Of a stretch of DNA of 64,000 nucleotides, positions 55,484 through 64,000 are shown piece by piece. How positions within the stretch are numbered: position 1 is the stretch's first letter; each line of letters opens with the position of its first letter. Both the position numbers and the translations under genes were made by a program. This DNA comes from Riptortus pedestris (lineage: Eukaryota; Arthropoda; Insecta; Hemiptera; Alydidae), in assembly GCA_019009955.1 (NCBI GenBank), contig CM032228.1:67764001-67828000 (forward strand), written 5' to 3'. Below the pieces are notes generated by a model that saw only the letters and a list, made by a program, of their open reading frames with translations, was not told where the DNA came from and did not search any database.

Positions 55484-55992
55484 GTCCGACACACAGGGGC
55501 TGCTTTAACTAAGCTGATTTCCCACGTGCGGCAAGTACATTTATCTCAAAACGTGCGTTATTTGCATTTATCTCAAATCGTAAAGGTTCTATAAGAACAA
55601 TATTAAGTATTTAGGCTGCAAATGAAGTGCTTCAAAATATAACAGTTTATTGTAAATATGACGAGAGCAGGAGTTGTTTACTGAAGGCTGAAAACTAAAA
55701 AAAAAAAAATAATATCTCGGTTAATAATCAAGAAAAAGAAAAAAAAAAAAAACATATAAAAGAACATTCATAGAGCATTAAATTTTCAATAAGATTGGTC
55801 CTATTCACTTCTTCGATCGGCCGTATAATAACGGAGATATTTACAATTTTTGAAATTCCCCCTCTAACCCCCCCTCTGCCAACGGTCTGACTTCTGCCAT
55901 TAACGAACTTGGCTTTTATTTTCTCATAAAACGATTAAATATCGTGTATGGTAACTATACGAGAAAAATTGCTACCGATAGAGCGTTAAAAG

Positions 55993-56051
<59 letters not shown>

Positions 56052-56053
56052 CA
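55484..56053 (+). mobile_element. family-H element, copy 24 (3' end missing)
   Basis: GTCCGACACACAGGGGCTGC, TTTAACTAAGCTGATTTCCC, ATAACGGAGATATTTACAAT, C-rich block, ACCGATAGAGCGTTAAAAGA and TA tract 55996-56051. It ends where repeat Z begins (TTGAACGAATTTCTC), so the 3' end was lost or replaced. Confidence 0.82.
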
Positions 56054-56153
56054 TTTGAACGAATTTCTCATGCGTTCGTCTAAAAAAAAAGTTAAATTGT
56101 GCCTGAACGTCTTGAGTTGATTGCCCAAGGCACATATTTCAATAAGTCCCCGT

Positions 56154-56220
56154 GGCTCAATTGATAGTGCTTTCTTTTTGTAACCGGAAATATAAAGATC
56201 TAATCTCGCTGGAAGTGACT
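56154..56220 (+). repeat. tRNA-Thr-like sequence in a SINE head (left arm)
   Basis: AGTCCCCGTGGCTCAATTGA (box A-like GTGGCTCAATTGATAGTGC), anticodon-loop-like TTTTGTAACC (anticodon TGT), a decayed box B GATCTAATCTC, then AAGTGACT. Loop and T-arm are too damaged for a functional tRNA. Confidence 0.6.
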
Positions 56221-56442
56221 TTTTCTTCTCTATTTTTCTCATTTTTTGTTTCCAGGGCATTTATTTAATTTTAATAAATAATTTTTTTTTAATTATTGGC
56301 ATTTTATTTTTAGCATGTTCCATATATTTTAAGAAAATTTGAATGTTTTCTGTCAAAAATTTAGTTTGTATAAGGAGATATTTAATATTATACAAGAAAT
56401 ATATTAATAATTCAATACATAAGTTATTATGTATTAAATCAA

Positions 56443-56777
56443 AATTTTCTAGCTCTAAACATAAAAATATTCTTTAACAGTTTTATATGATAGAACTATG
56501 ATTTTCTTGTGCTTGGCCTTGGATCACTGACGTATATTTGTATCATCAAGTGAACAATTTTTTTGTGGATGACAATGGAGTTGATGAAAATAATGAATTT
56601 TAATTTGTTATGCTGTTCGATCAAATACGAGCAGTTTTGGAGACAATTGATAAAATGTTTATCTGTATGATATAAATATACGTCAGTGATCCAAGGCCAA
56701 GCTGAATAAAAATATATTTCTAACTTATAAAACTGTTAAAGAATATTTTTATGTCTAAAGCTAGAAAATTTTAAATA
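56443..56777. mobile_element. hairpin MITE of about 330 bp
   Basis: Arms of about 115 bp run from AAAATTTTCTAGCTCTAAAC, AATATTCTTTAACAGTTTTAT and GCTTGGCCTTGGATCACTGA on the left to their inverse complements ending GCTAGAAAATTTT on the right. No coding. It interrupts the left arm of the retroposon pair. Confidence 0.82.
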
Positions 56778-56828
56778 TATTAATTAATTGTATTTTGTAT
56801 TGTACATACTTGTTTTTTGAATTATTAA

Positions 56829-59406
56829 CCCTAGAATGACACACTTCTATAAGTCAACTTAATCCGACACTCTGGGGTGTGGTACACCCCAACATATAAA
56901 TTGGTGTAAAATATAAGTGATATATTCTACAATGCTTATAATGCATTTTAAATTATCTAAGTGGCCCAGGAAACAAAAATAAATCATTTCAAAATGGATT
57001 AAGCATATATGTATTTCCAAAAATCCAGATATAGTAAAATAATACGACCCAACTAGCTAAAAAATAAAAAAAATTTCAATGTTCTTCCTTAATAAAAATA
57101 TAAATTGTATGGTTCTTAAACACAAAAAAACATGAAGTAAAATAATCATAAAACGTGGTGGAAAAGTCATTTTTTGAATTAAATATTAATAAAATACATA
57201 GTGGTGGCCATGAAGACACCTCTGTCACTCACTGCACTGGAGACATATTGCTGCCCTATGTTCATTGCAAATAGCTCTCTTACATTGCAGACATGTCAAT
57301 TTTGTCTTCCTGTCTTTTCCCCTTTCACAAAACGAACGCCTTACTTGTTTCTCCAAGAGCGTGTGTTTACTTGTTTGTGCCTCAATTCCTAAAATGTCTT
57401 CAATGCCTAGGCGCAGTGACCGACGAAGTGTCCTGAAGCCTCCTCTTTAGGCAGGGTTCCAAAAGTGAATATCCCAGATCAAAAAGGAAGTCTTTGCGTT
57501 TCATTTTATTTTCCCACTTAACCAAAGTAAACAATATCATACTGTTCACCCCGGTATGATCCAACGTACCAAAAAAAAAAAACCGGAGAGGCCACCTCCT
57601 TGTTTTTCTGCTCCGTCGAGTATCCCTTACACATTTGGTCAAAAGTATCTGTCCCTCCTTTGTTTAAATTATAGTCATGTATGACTTGTGGTTTACCAGT
57701 TTCTTCATTGATTGCATCATCATGCATAGTTGATAACATCAGCACGATTTCATTGAGCTTGGGACAGTATGAAAGTAAGCATTTATCTTTGTCAAATGCA
57801 AAAGTTGCTGAGCCAACCTCTCTTTTTGTGACAAATTGATGAGGCACTTCTCTTTTGTTCTTACGTAATGTACCTATCATTGTCAGCTTATGCTCTGACA
57901 ACATTTTGTTGAATAATGGCACTGAGGAGAACCAATTGTCAACTGTCACATTCCTACAGGTTCCATGGATACTTCTGGTTAGCTCCTCTACATAATATGA
58001 AGGGATAGAAGTTCCTTTTGGGCATTCAACCTTCCCAACATATGGTATTCCCTTCACCATATAAAAAGTTCTGGAATCGTTTAACATAACAATTTTTATC
58101 CCGTACTTATCCGGTTTTGAAGATAGATAAATTCTAAAAGTACACTTGCCTCTAAAACCCATTAATTGCTCATCACATGTAACATTTTCAAAAGGTGTAT
58201 AATATTTTTCACAATTGTTTATAAAAATTTCCCATATGTCCCTAATAGGTGCCATTTTGTCTTTAGTCCTCCTCTCTTCTCTGGTTAGTTTATTATCAAA
58301 TCTTAAGCAGTATGAGAGGAAACTGAACCTATTCATTGGCATGGTGTGTCGAAATAAAGGATGGCCCCTTTTTATACTGAAGAGCTCCTCTAATGAGAGT
58401 TTACAGGATTTATTCTGCCCTGAAATATATAACAATCCAAGAAATGCTCGGATCTCTACCTCATCAGTGTCTTTTTGGTATGTCTACCCAGACATGATCG
58501 CTTCACGCCTTCTAAGAATTTCTTCGTTTGTCCACATTGTTATTTCACTTATCATATCAGGTGAAAATAGCAGGTTCCACGCCTCGAAAGGGCTAGAAAT
58601 ATTCTTGGCAGGCCCCTTAGGACCAGGTAAATGTCGTACTATATTTTTTTCTTTTTTTCTGCCACTTCTCGTAGATTGTTCAGTACTCCACTTATGTCCA
58701 TTTTTACCACTAATAATTGATAATTTACCCGCTTTAGGGCCTTTTGGATCACTAACATCTTCTTCAGCCTCTTCTTCTGTGTCTGAATTCTCCTGAGAGA
58801 GCACCTCCCCATCATCTTCTTCACTGACTTCACCTCCAAAGTATTCCTTTTGCGTTTGCTCCTCTTTTTCTAACTCCAATAATAATTGTTGTATTTCTTC
58901 CGGGGTTGAATAAGTTTTACTGGCAACAGCCATCCTAAAATATCAGATCCCGACGTTAATTACTGAATTGAAACTACTACATAACAAAATTAGCTTTATC
59001 ATTGCTTACCTGAATAATTTGGAACTTCAAAATAACACAGAACTCCTTTGGTAAGATAACCTGACCAAATTGGCTCACTAGAATCTAAATTCTCTTAACA
59101 CTCACGCAAACGACGCACTGGGGTGTGAGATACCCTGAACACTAACATTTACGACACTCTGGGGTGTGAGATACCCTGAACACTTACACTAACGACACTC
59201 TGGGGTGTGAGATACCCCAAGACTAGTTCAGAACACTAAAAATAGCAAATCAAGACTGACATGTGGTAGCTGATAATTGGAATCGATTATGTTATGAATG
59301 AAAGTTATTTACATGGCGGGATTTGGCCAAAGAGATACACAAGTAGGAATTAATCAATATTTAAAAAATACTGGGGTATGTGACACCCCAGTGTGTCGTT
59401 CTAGGG
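56829..59406 (-). mobile_element. piggyBac-like transposon B (complete ends, TTAA target duplication)
   Basis: A 2,578 bp element flanked by TTAA (56825-56828 and 59407-59410). Terminal repeats start CCCTAGAA as in canonical piggyBac: CCCTAGAATGACACAC on the left and, inverse, CCCTAGAACGACACAC on the right, differing only at base 9. Subterminal palindromes of the form GGGGTGT...ACACCCC occur near 56875 and 59372, and three tandem CACTCTGGGGTGTGAGATAC-type units lie at about 59105-59220, probable transposase-binding arrays. Most intact element in the window. Confidence 0.95.
57225..58933 (-). pseudogene. piggyBac transposase B, nearly intact with one nonsense codon and late frameshifts
   Basis: Start MAVASKTYSTPEEIQQLLLE at 58933, acidic N-terminus, then KWSTEQSTRSGRKKE. 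An in-frame TAG at 58484-58486 interrupts an otherwise continuous frame (MSG, stop, TYQKDTDEVEIRAFLGLLYI). Catalytic aspartates: CDEQLMGFRGK (58172-58174), VDNWFSS (57938-57940) and KGGTDTFD (57647-57649). Near 57600 the frame shifts at KTRRWP, continuing as FFGTLDHTGVNSMILFTLVK. Another shift precedes the C-terminal zinc finger, visible as KTKLTCLQCKRAICNEHR...CLQCSE and ending in TGA at 57225-57227. The total of about 569 codons is close to the family norm (about 590). Few lesions imply recent death or a source of trans-mobilised copies until recently. Confidence 0.92.
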
Positions 59407-59566
59407 TTAAAATATTTCTTGTATAATACTAAATATTTCCTTATACCAATTACAATTTTGACTGAAAGCATTCAAATTTTCTTTAAATGTATGAAACAAG
59501 GTAACAACTAAATGACAACAATTTATTACAGCAATTAAAAAATGAAAAAAAAAATCTGAATACAAA

Positions 59567-59646
59567 GTAGTCCCTCCCGGCGAGATTCGATCTCGAGATT
59601 TCCGGTTACAAGAAGAATGCACTATCAACTGAGTCACGGTGGCTAC
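59567..59646 (-). repeat. tRNA-Thr-like sequence in a SINE head (right arm)
   Basis: Minus strand: GTAGCCACCGTGACTCAGTT (box A-like), CTTCTTGTAACCGGAA (anticodon TGT in the loop), box B GAGATCGAATCTCGCC, then GGGACTAC, which can pair with GTAGCC. Better preserved than the left-arm copy but with acceptor-stem mismatches. Best read as a tRNA-Thr-derived SINE head rather than a gene. Confidence 0.65.
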
Positions 59647-59817
59647 TTGAAATATATACCTTGGGAACAATACCTTCAGACAAGCTTAAACATTTTTTTT
59701 TTTTAACGAACGTGTAAGAAGTGCATTCTCTCGCTTTAACAGAACTGGTTTTCATAGGAACGAAACCCTAAAAAATTTTCGTTAAAATCGATGGGGAAAG
59801 GACGTGCACTCCCCTTA

Positions 59818-59882
59818 TTAGAAGGATCGATATACATACTAGGCAATTGTTCGAAAATCTTGTCATGAGTAGAACCTCAATA
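59818..59882 (+). mobile_element. family-H 3' fragment, copy 26
   Basis: AGAAGGATCGATATACATAC, AATTGTTCGAAAATCTTGTC, ATGAGTAGAACCTCAAT: 3' portion without the terminal stem. It follows repeat Z exactly as the family-H tract precedes repeat Z at 54 and 56 kb. Confidence 0.6.
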
Positions 59883-60108
59883 AATAATTGAAGTAAAAAC
59901 AAACTTGAGGGTTTTCAAGTGGGATTGGAAGTAGTTAGAAAGTAACGCAATTAGGTGTCTTAACTTATTTGCTGTGATATGTTGACATTATTAGAATTAC
60001 ATTCTACTCACAATTACTTTTACGTATATAATGTAGAGCATATAATTATGGTTGAAATATGTGCACTCGATTGGTTTTAACAGGAAATATGTGCATTATA
60101 ATATTTAA

Positions 60109-61149
60109 CCCTAGAATGGTAGTGAACGTAAAAATTATGTGTGATCTGGTTTGAACTGTTATCAAAGGGCCTTTAACGACCCCACCACCCTCACCCCTCA
60201 GATATGAGCCCTCCAGACAGTTCGGCCTTCACCTCCACCAAGTGCAGCTAAGTGAACCTTCCCACTCGTCCAATACTATTTTTTGAAATAAAAACGACAC
60301 GTAACATTTACGTATCAATACTATTAACCGCAACTTTTTGGCACGTAAAATTTACGTATCGCTACTAATAACTAATTTTTATGCCATGACTTAGTTAATA
60401 TTATTCTCAACTTATTTTCTTCCAATTTATTTTTATATTCTAATTTATTTTCTCTTAATGTTTTTAACTTTTATTTTTCAATATAAAAAAGACATTTATA
60501 AAGTTCCATTTATAAAGAAGATGTATAGAAAGAATATAAATAATAATAATAATCTGTTTATAGTTTCGGAAAAATGGAGAAAAAATATTCAACGGATGAA
60601 GAAATCAGAAATTTGTTGATAGAACTCTCCACGTAGTCAGATGGGGAAAATGACAATTATGAAATAGATGGATATGGATACGACAGCGATGATTATCTGG
60701 AGTATTCTCCAAGTGATGAGGAGGTTGAGCCTTCTGAAATGATTGCAACATAGAGTCGGCTAAATAGCGATGAGAGTGAGAACATTTTAGAAAACAGCAA
60801 TCGAAGAAAAAGAAGAAATACAGAGGCAAAAAAAACCTAAAACCTCTCAACCACACAATATTGACAGATCAGTCTCAAATAATGTAGAAGGTGGGGTTGT
60901 GCTTGGTACGAATGGATATGAATGGAGCACACAACCTCCGGAACGTGTTTCGAACAAAGCGCCTGAAAGGAATATCGTGCACATTATTAGATATTAACAT
61001 AGATATAAGTTAAAGAAAAGTGTATGTTTAAAAAAAAATAGTCCCAAACATAAACAAATTTTCAATAATTTCACCAATTACCAGTTGCACACGTAAAATT
61101 TATGTATCAGTACCATTTAGTGGGAAATAATATCACTACCGTTCTAGGG
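60109..61149 (+). mobile_element. piggyBac-like non-autonomous transposon C
   Basis: A 1,041 bp element flanked by TTAA (60105-60108 and 61150-61153). Ends are CCCTAGAATGGTAGTGA and, inverse, CCCTAGAACGGTAGTGA, again differing only at base 9. The palindromic motif ACGTAAAATTTACGTATC occurs twice near the left end (60294, 60353) and once, altered, near the right end (61091). Only the first part of a transposase gene remains inside. Confidence 0.93.
60574..60992 (+). pseudogene. piggyBac transposase C, N-terminal remnant
   Basis: MEKKYSTDEEIRNLLIELST, then an in-frame TAG at 60634-60636, then an acidic stretch (YEIDGYGYDSDDYLEYSPSD), a second stop, and NRRKRRN. In a shifted frame GTNGYEWSTQPPERVSNKAP and ERNIVHII match the region just before the catalytic domain of piggyBac transposases. 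The DDE core and zinc finger are absent, leaving a deletion derivative with its own start region. Similarity of MEKKYSTDEEI to the start of B (TYSTPEEIQQLL) supports the assignment. Confidence 0.75.
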
Positions 61150-61204
61150 TTAATTATAATATAAGCTACCTGTGATCATGATTTGAATTATTCACGGTGT
61201 GTCA

Positions 61205-61324
61205 AATAGTCCCCAACAGTTAAGAGGCCCTTAGGGTAAAAACAATAAGGCAAAAGGGAGTCACATTGAACACTTGCTATAAAAATACCATCATTTCCCG
61301 GGCATCGTCGGGTACCTTAGCTAG

Positions 61325-61325
<1 letters not shown>
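61205..61325 (-). repeat. repeat Y end, second copy
   Basis: ATTTCCCGGGCATCGTCGGG, TACCTTAGCTAGTATATTA and ATAAAAATACCATC are the inverse counterpart of 52791-52920. piggyBac C lies just inside it. Confidence 0.5.
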
Positions 61326-61401
<76 letters not shown>

Positions 61402-61495
61402 TCTACTATGTAGGATAGATATTTGACGAAATGTTTCGAAATTGCGAAATGAGTACAACCTAAGTAGCTGATTTTCCTTAAGAGAAATCTGCTAA
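61326..61495 (+). mobile_element. family-H 3' end, copy 25
   Basis: A 73 bp TA tract (61326-61398), TTCATCTACTATGTAGGATA, GAGTACAACCTAAGTAGCTG and the 3' stem ATTTTCCTTAAGAGAAAT, ending CTGCTAAAA. Confidence 0.8.
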
Positions 61496-63204
61496 AAATG
61501 TAAGAGTTTGAATTTTTAAATTTTATCTCATGACAGTTGTAACGTTTTAGTCAGGTACTTTTCCTTTTGAGTGAAACCGATTAATTTCCTTTTAATTTTA
61601 ACATTCTATAATATTTATACTCATCTTAACCTATACCAGACACACTTTTCCGGTCATTAGACACACAAAACCTACTTGAGATCCGATGACATCAGGCGCT
61701 CTATTCCTTTCAATAAAAGAAACTATTTTATGAATTTTGGCATAAATACCTGTCGTTACCAGGGGTCTGGCCATTTTAGGTTAGTATTTTTAGGTATTCT
61801 ATTTAAATAATTTATATACAATTTCGATTGCTCTTATATCATTATTAATATAAAACAATAAGTGTGCAACATTATACAATAGTTCTGAAAATAGAAATTA
61901 AATGTTAAGATACTGAGAATAATAGACTCTTAATAAACACAAATATGTTATTCAGCTTTTCAATGCTCTTAATATTTAGCTTGAATCCCAATGAAAGTTC
62001 GTTCCCGTTTTTAATTATATATGATTTTAAATATTGCTATCTGAGATTTAGATGTGTAGGACATTGTAGAATTACGTGCACCAGACGTATTTAAATGTAT
62101 TTTTTACACAACTTACATATTTGATCGGATTTTATGATATGGATTTATCTGTATGGGATATTATTATGTATTCGCTATGACAGACGCAGTTGGCTTATGG
62201 TCCTTAACATTTCTTTCCTGAAGTTAAATTGAAGGTAATTCGCTGGATCTGGATGCGAAAAGTTACAGAATAGTCTATAAAAGGTATAATTAAATGAACA
62301 TCTAAACATACATAAAACACACTCTATTACACTGAAATAAACCAACATTACCATATTAAACTTATATAAAATTACTTGAATACACTATTCAGGATATTAT
62401 TATTAGTTAACTTAACCTATATAAAACCCACCATTTCCTGGATTATACCCAACTAAGCCTACATGGGGGACACTAATCTATTTATTATACACAACTAAAC
62501 CTACACCAAAAGCTCTGTACCCTGCATTATAATAAAACTAGTTACTGATAAAAAAAATATCAGGAAGAAAACTCATATATTTATTTAGGACCAATACATG
62601 CAGAAAATTACATGGCAATAGATCACAAAAGTTTAAAAATTGTTAACGTATTTAACAAATATAAAATTTGAAACATAAATTTTCTTTAGTTTCTTTAAGC
62701 TAAAAAGATTCTTTCTATAAAATATTTAAAAAGAAACGGGGTAAACACAAGGGAATAAATTTCCACCAAATAACCCTTTCTTTTCATACCTCAGAAAATG
62801 TAAATGAGATAAAAACAATAAAGATATTGTTATAAATAACATTAAAGTATTTGAAGTTAGCCGAGTGGAAGAAAGGTAGGCTTTGTCCCCGTTTTTGTAA
62901 ATTTCACAAGGGTTTCTGGGCAGGTCGTAATTTCTTTTCGCGCCACTTATTCCTTTTTATTATTTTTATTTTCTAAGCAATCCTTTGATATTTAACGTTA
63001 AACTAAAGGAGATTTCACGTATATGTCCAAGATAATATCATGTGTTTGTTAATATTAAGATATAACTATAAATTAAAAAAAAAATCTCAAACCTATATTA
63101 CTTCAAGTGATTAAAATATGTGCAGTTTATCTAGAAATACGATTATTTATTATGATCGAGTATTTTGGAAATAAACTCGCGTAATGATTATGTGCATAAT
63201 TGTT

Positions 63205-63205
<1 letters not shown>
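61496..63205. other. no recognised gene
   Basis: AT-rich. Near 62857 GTTAGCCGAGTGG resembles a pol III box A (Leu/Ser type), but no box B follows at the right distance. Nothing else is supported. Confidence 0.4.

Positions 63206-63254
<49 letters not shown>
63206..63254. repeat. TA microsatellite
   Basis: About 48 bp of TA without family-H flanks. Confidence 0.95.
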
Positions 63255-63256
<2 letters not shown>

Positions 63257-63729
63257 TCATTTTTGCTAAATGACCAAAAATAAAAATTACAAAAACCTTC
63301 CCCTCAACAAATATCGATAAAACTTAGGCCAATCTTCCAACTGAGTAAAAAATACGTGTATTATACTTCGCAACTGCTTGATAATGTTGAATGAGCAACT
63401 GGTGGTACATGCAGACCTACATAACAACCCCCAAGTTTCTACAGTCAAAGGCAATTCAGTGTTAGTACTTATCACTGCAGTAGTCGCACGTCATCTGAGA
63501 TATGACTTGGAGATCCTTTTTGTACTGCTGAGTAGAGGATAGAACCTGGGTGCCCTCACCCTAGCTTCCTTCCCCTCATGTCTAGAGCCTTCCACCAGTA
63601 CTGTTTCAACCCTTTTCTGATTCTCCAGTACTGCGCATGACCTTGAGGCATCTGTGAGATCCCGCGCGACGACATTTTTAAGTAGTACAATGGCAGATTT
63701 ACAGGGAGCTTAAAAGTATAAAAAATAGA
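63255..63729. other. no recognised gene
   Basis: An open minus-strand frame at 63287-63475 (TVETWGLLCRSACTTSC) is unrecognised. 63500-63660 is GC-richer and non-repetitive within the window. Confidence 0.35.
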
Positions 63730-64000
63730 AAAATTAATTCAAGCAACTTCGCTTATAGGAAGGAGAGCACCCTGGTTTCCTTGTCCCAAAAAATAAGTCC
63801 AAAATTAGAAATGTATTGGTTACATCAAGTATGCATTTTGATGGAGAAATAAATGAGAGAACAGGAGAAAAGAGCCTTCCATTATAACACTTTATAATCA
63901 AATCAAAGTAGGTGTGGACATATTGTATAAAATGTGTTTACATTATAATGTATCGAGAAATACCAGAAGGTGGCCTATGGTAGTATTTTTTTCTCTTCTG
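63730..64000 (+). pseudogene. piggyBac transposase D, partial, runs off the window
   Basis: In two frames: TLVS with a lysine-rich link, VLVTSSMHFDGEINERTGEK, then YNQIKVGVDILYKMC and VSRNTRRWPMVVFFSLL up to the last base. This is the C-terminal half of the piggyBac catalytic domain: the SSMH strand, the third catalytic Asp in VGVD, and the R-N-T-R-R-W-P-M motif. At least one frame change occurs near 63890. Upstream catalytic segments and the 5' end were not found. Not obviously the same subfamily as A or B. Confidence 0.82.

Larger units (their letters stand above)
56054..59731. repeat. inverted pair of tRNA-like retroposons enclosing a MITE and piggyBac B
   Basis: The left arm (56054-56446 and 56778-56824) and right arm (59411-59731) are inverse complements over more than 300 bp. 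Shared in order from outside: repeat Z (GAACGAA...GAAGTGCATTCTC type), CCCAAGGCACATATTTCAA, tRNA-like region, GAAAATTTGAATG, CTGTCAAAA, TATAAGGA(G/A)ATATTTA and ATTATACAAGAAATAT. The arms are separated by later insertions: a hairpin MITE and piggyBac B. Confidence 0.85.

Noticed and set aside
57201..58796. Plus-strand open frames opposite transposase B
   Set aside because: They are antisense shadows of the clear minus-strand piggyBac transposase.
56154..59646. Two functional tRNA-Thr genes
   Set aside because: Acceptor and T stems are mismatched, the two copies differ from each other and both are embedded in a longer shared repeat, so they are SINE heads.
62850..62950. tRNA gene with box A GTTAGCCGAGTGG
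   Set aside because: No box B at the right spacing and no cloverleaf can be drawn.

Overview
This 64 kb window is AT-rich eukaryotic nuclear DNA that consists almost entirely of transposable elements and their remains. It most resembles an arthropod, probably an insect. The grounds are four piggyBac-type elements, a Tc1/mariner derivative, non-LTR retrotransposon tails, tRNA-derived SINEs, Penelope-like ends with hammerhead ribozyme cores, long TA/CA/CT microsatellites and genes split by introns. I cannot name the species. No bacterial-style operons, rRNA genes or convincing functional tRNA genes are visible.

Host gene: the only convincing one is on the minus strand. Its last two coding exons (36019-36132 and 30785-30944) are joined by an intron of about 5 kb and encode the C-terminal leucine-rich-repeat end of an LRRC23-like (radial-spoke) protein. 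The intron is packed with SINEs, a rolling-circle-like element and Penelope-like ends. The rest of that gene lies upstream at unknown positions or outside the window.

Dominant repeat: about 25 full or partial copies of one non-autonomous family (called family H here) lie in both orientations. Its 5' end is GTCCGTCACGCAGGGGC. The inverted repeat AGCAGATTTCCC sits about 28 nt inside the 5' end but ends the element at the 3' side, behind a stem-loop. The middle holds a TA microsatellite. This asymmetric layout resembles Helentron/Helitron2 derivatives (HINEs). Copies occur singly, in tandem head-to-tail, head-to-head, and as dimers of 3' ends only.

Other layout. piggyBac A is at 2401-5126 (TTAA target, split start codon, broken transposase). 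Tandem arrays are at 7054-8692 (141 bp, interrupted by a family-H copy), 10921-11635 (66 bp) and 53100-53955 (about 296 bp). LINE tails are at about 18481, 26524 and 41866. A repeated 0.5-0.6 kb LTR-like block is at 5192 and 18788. A seven-copy SINE family is scattered from 23 to 55 kb. Inverted pairs of Penelope-like ends lie at 5.8, 35.2, 39.8-40.8 and 50.4-51.3 kb; several carry hammerhead cores with a palindromic stem III. A Tc1/mariner derivative (48033-48491) sits inside a family-H copy. From 56 to 60 kb an inverted pair of tRNA-Thr-like repeats encloses a hairpin MITE and piggyBac B (56829-59406). piggyBac C (60109-61149) and a truncated piggyBac D at the window edge follow.

The elements do not form a pathway. 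What links them is nesting, which gives a relative chronology, and a recurrent head-to-head arrangement across unrelated families. All similarity calls are by eye; no database or folding program was run.
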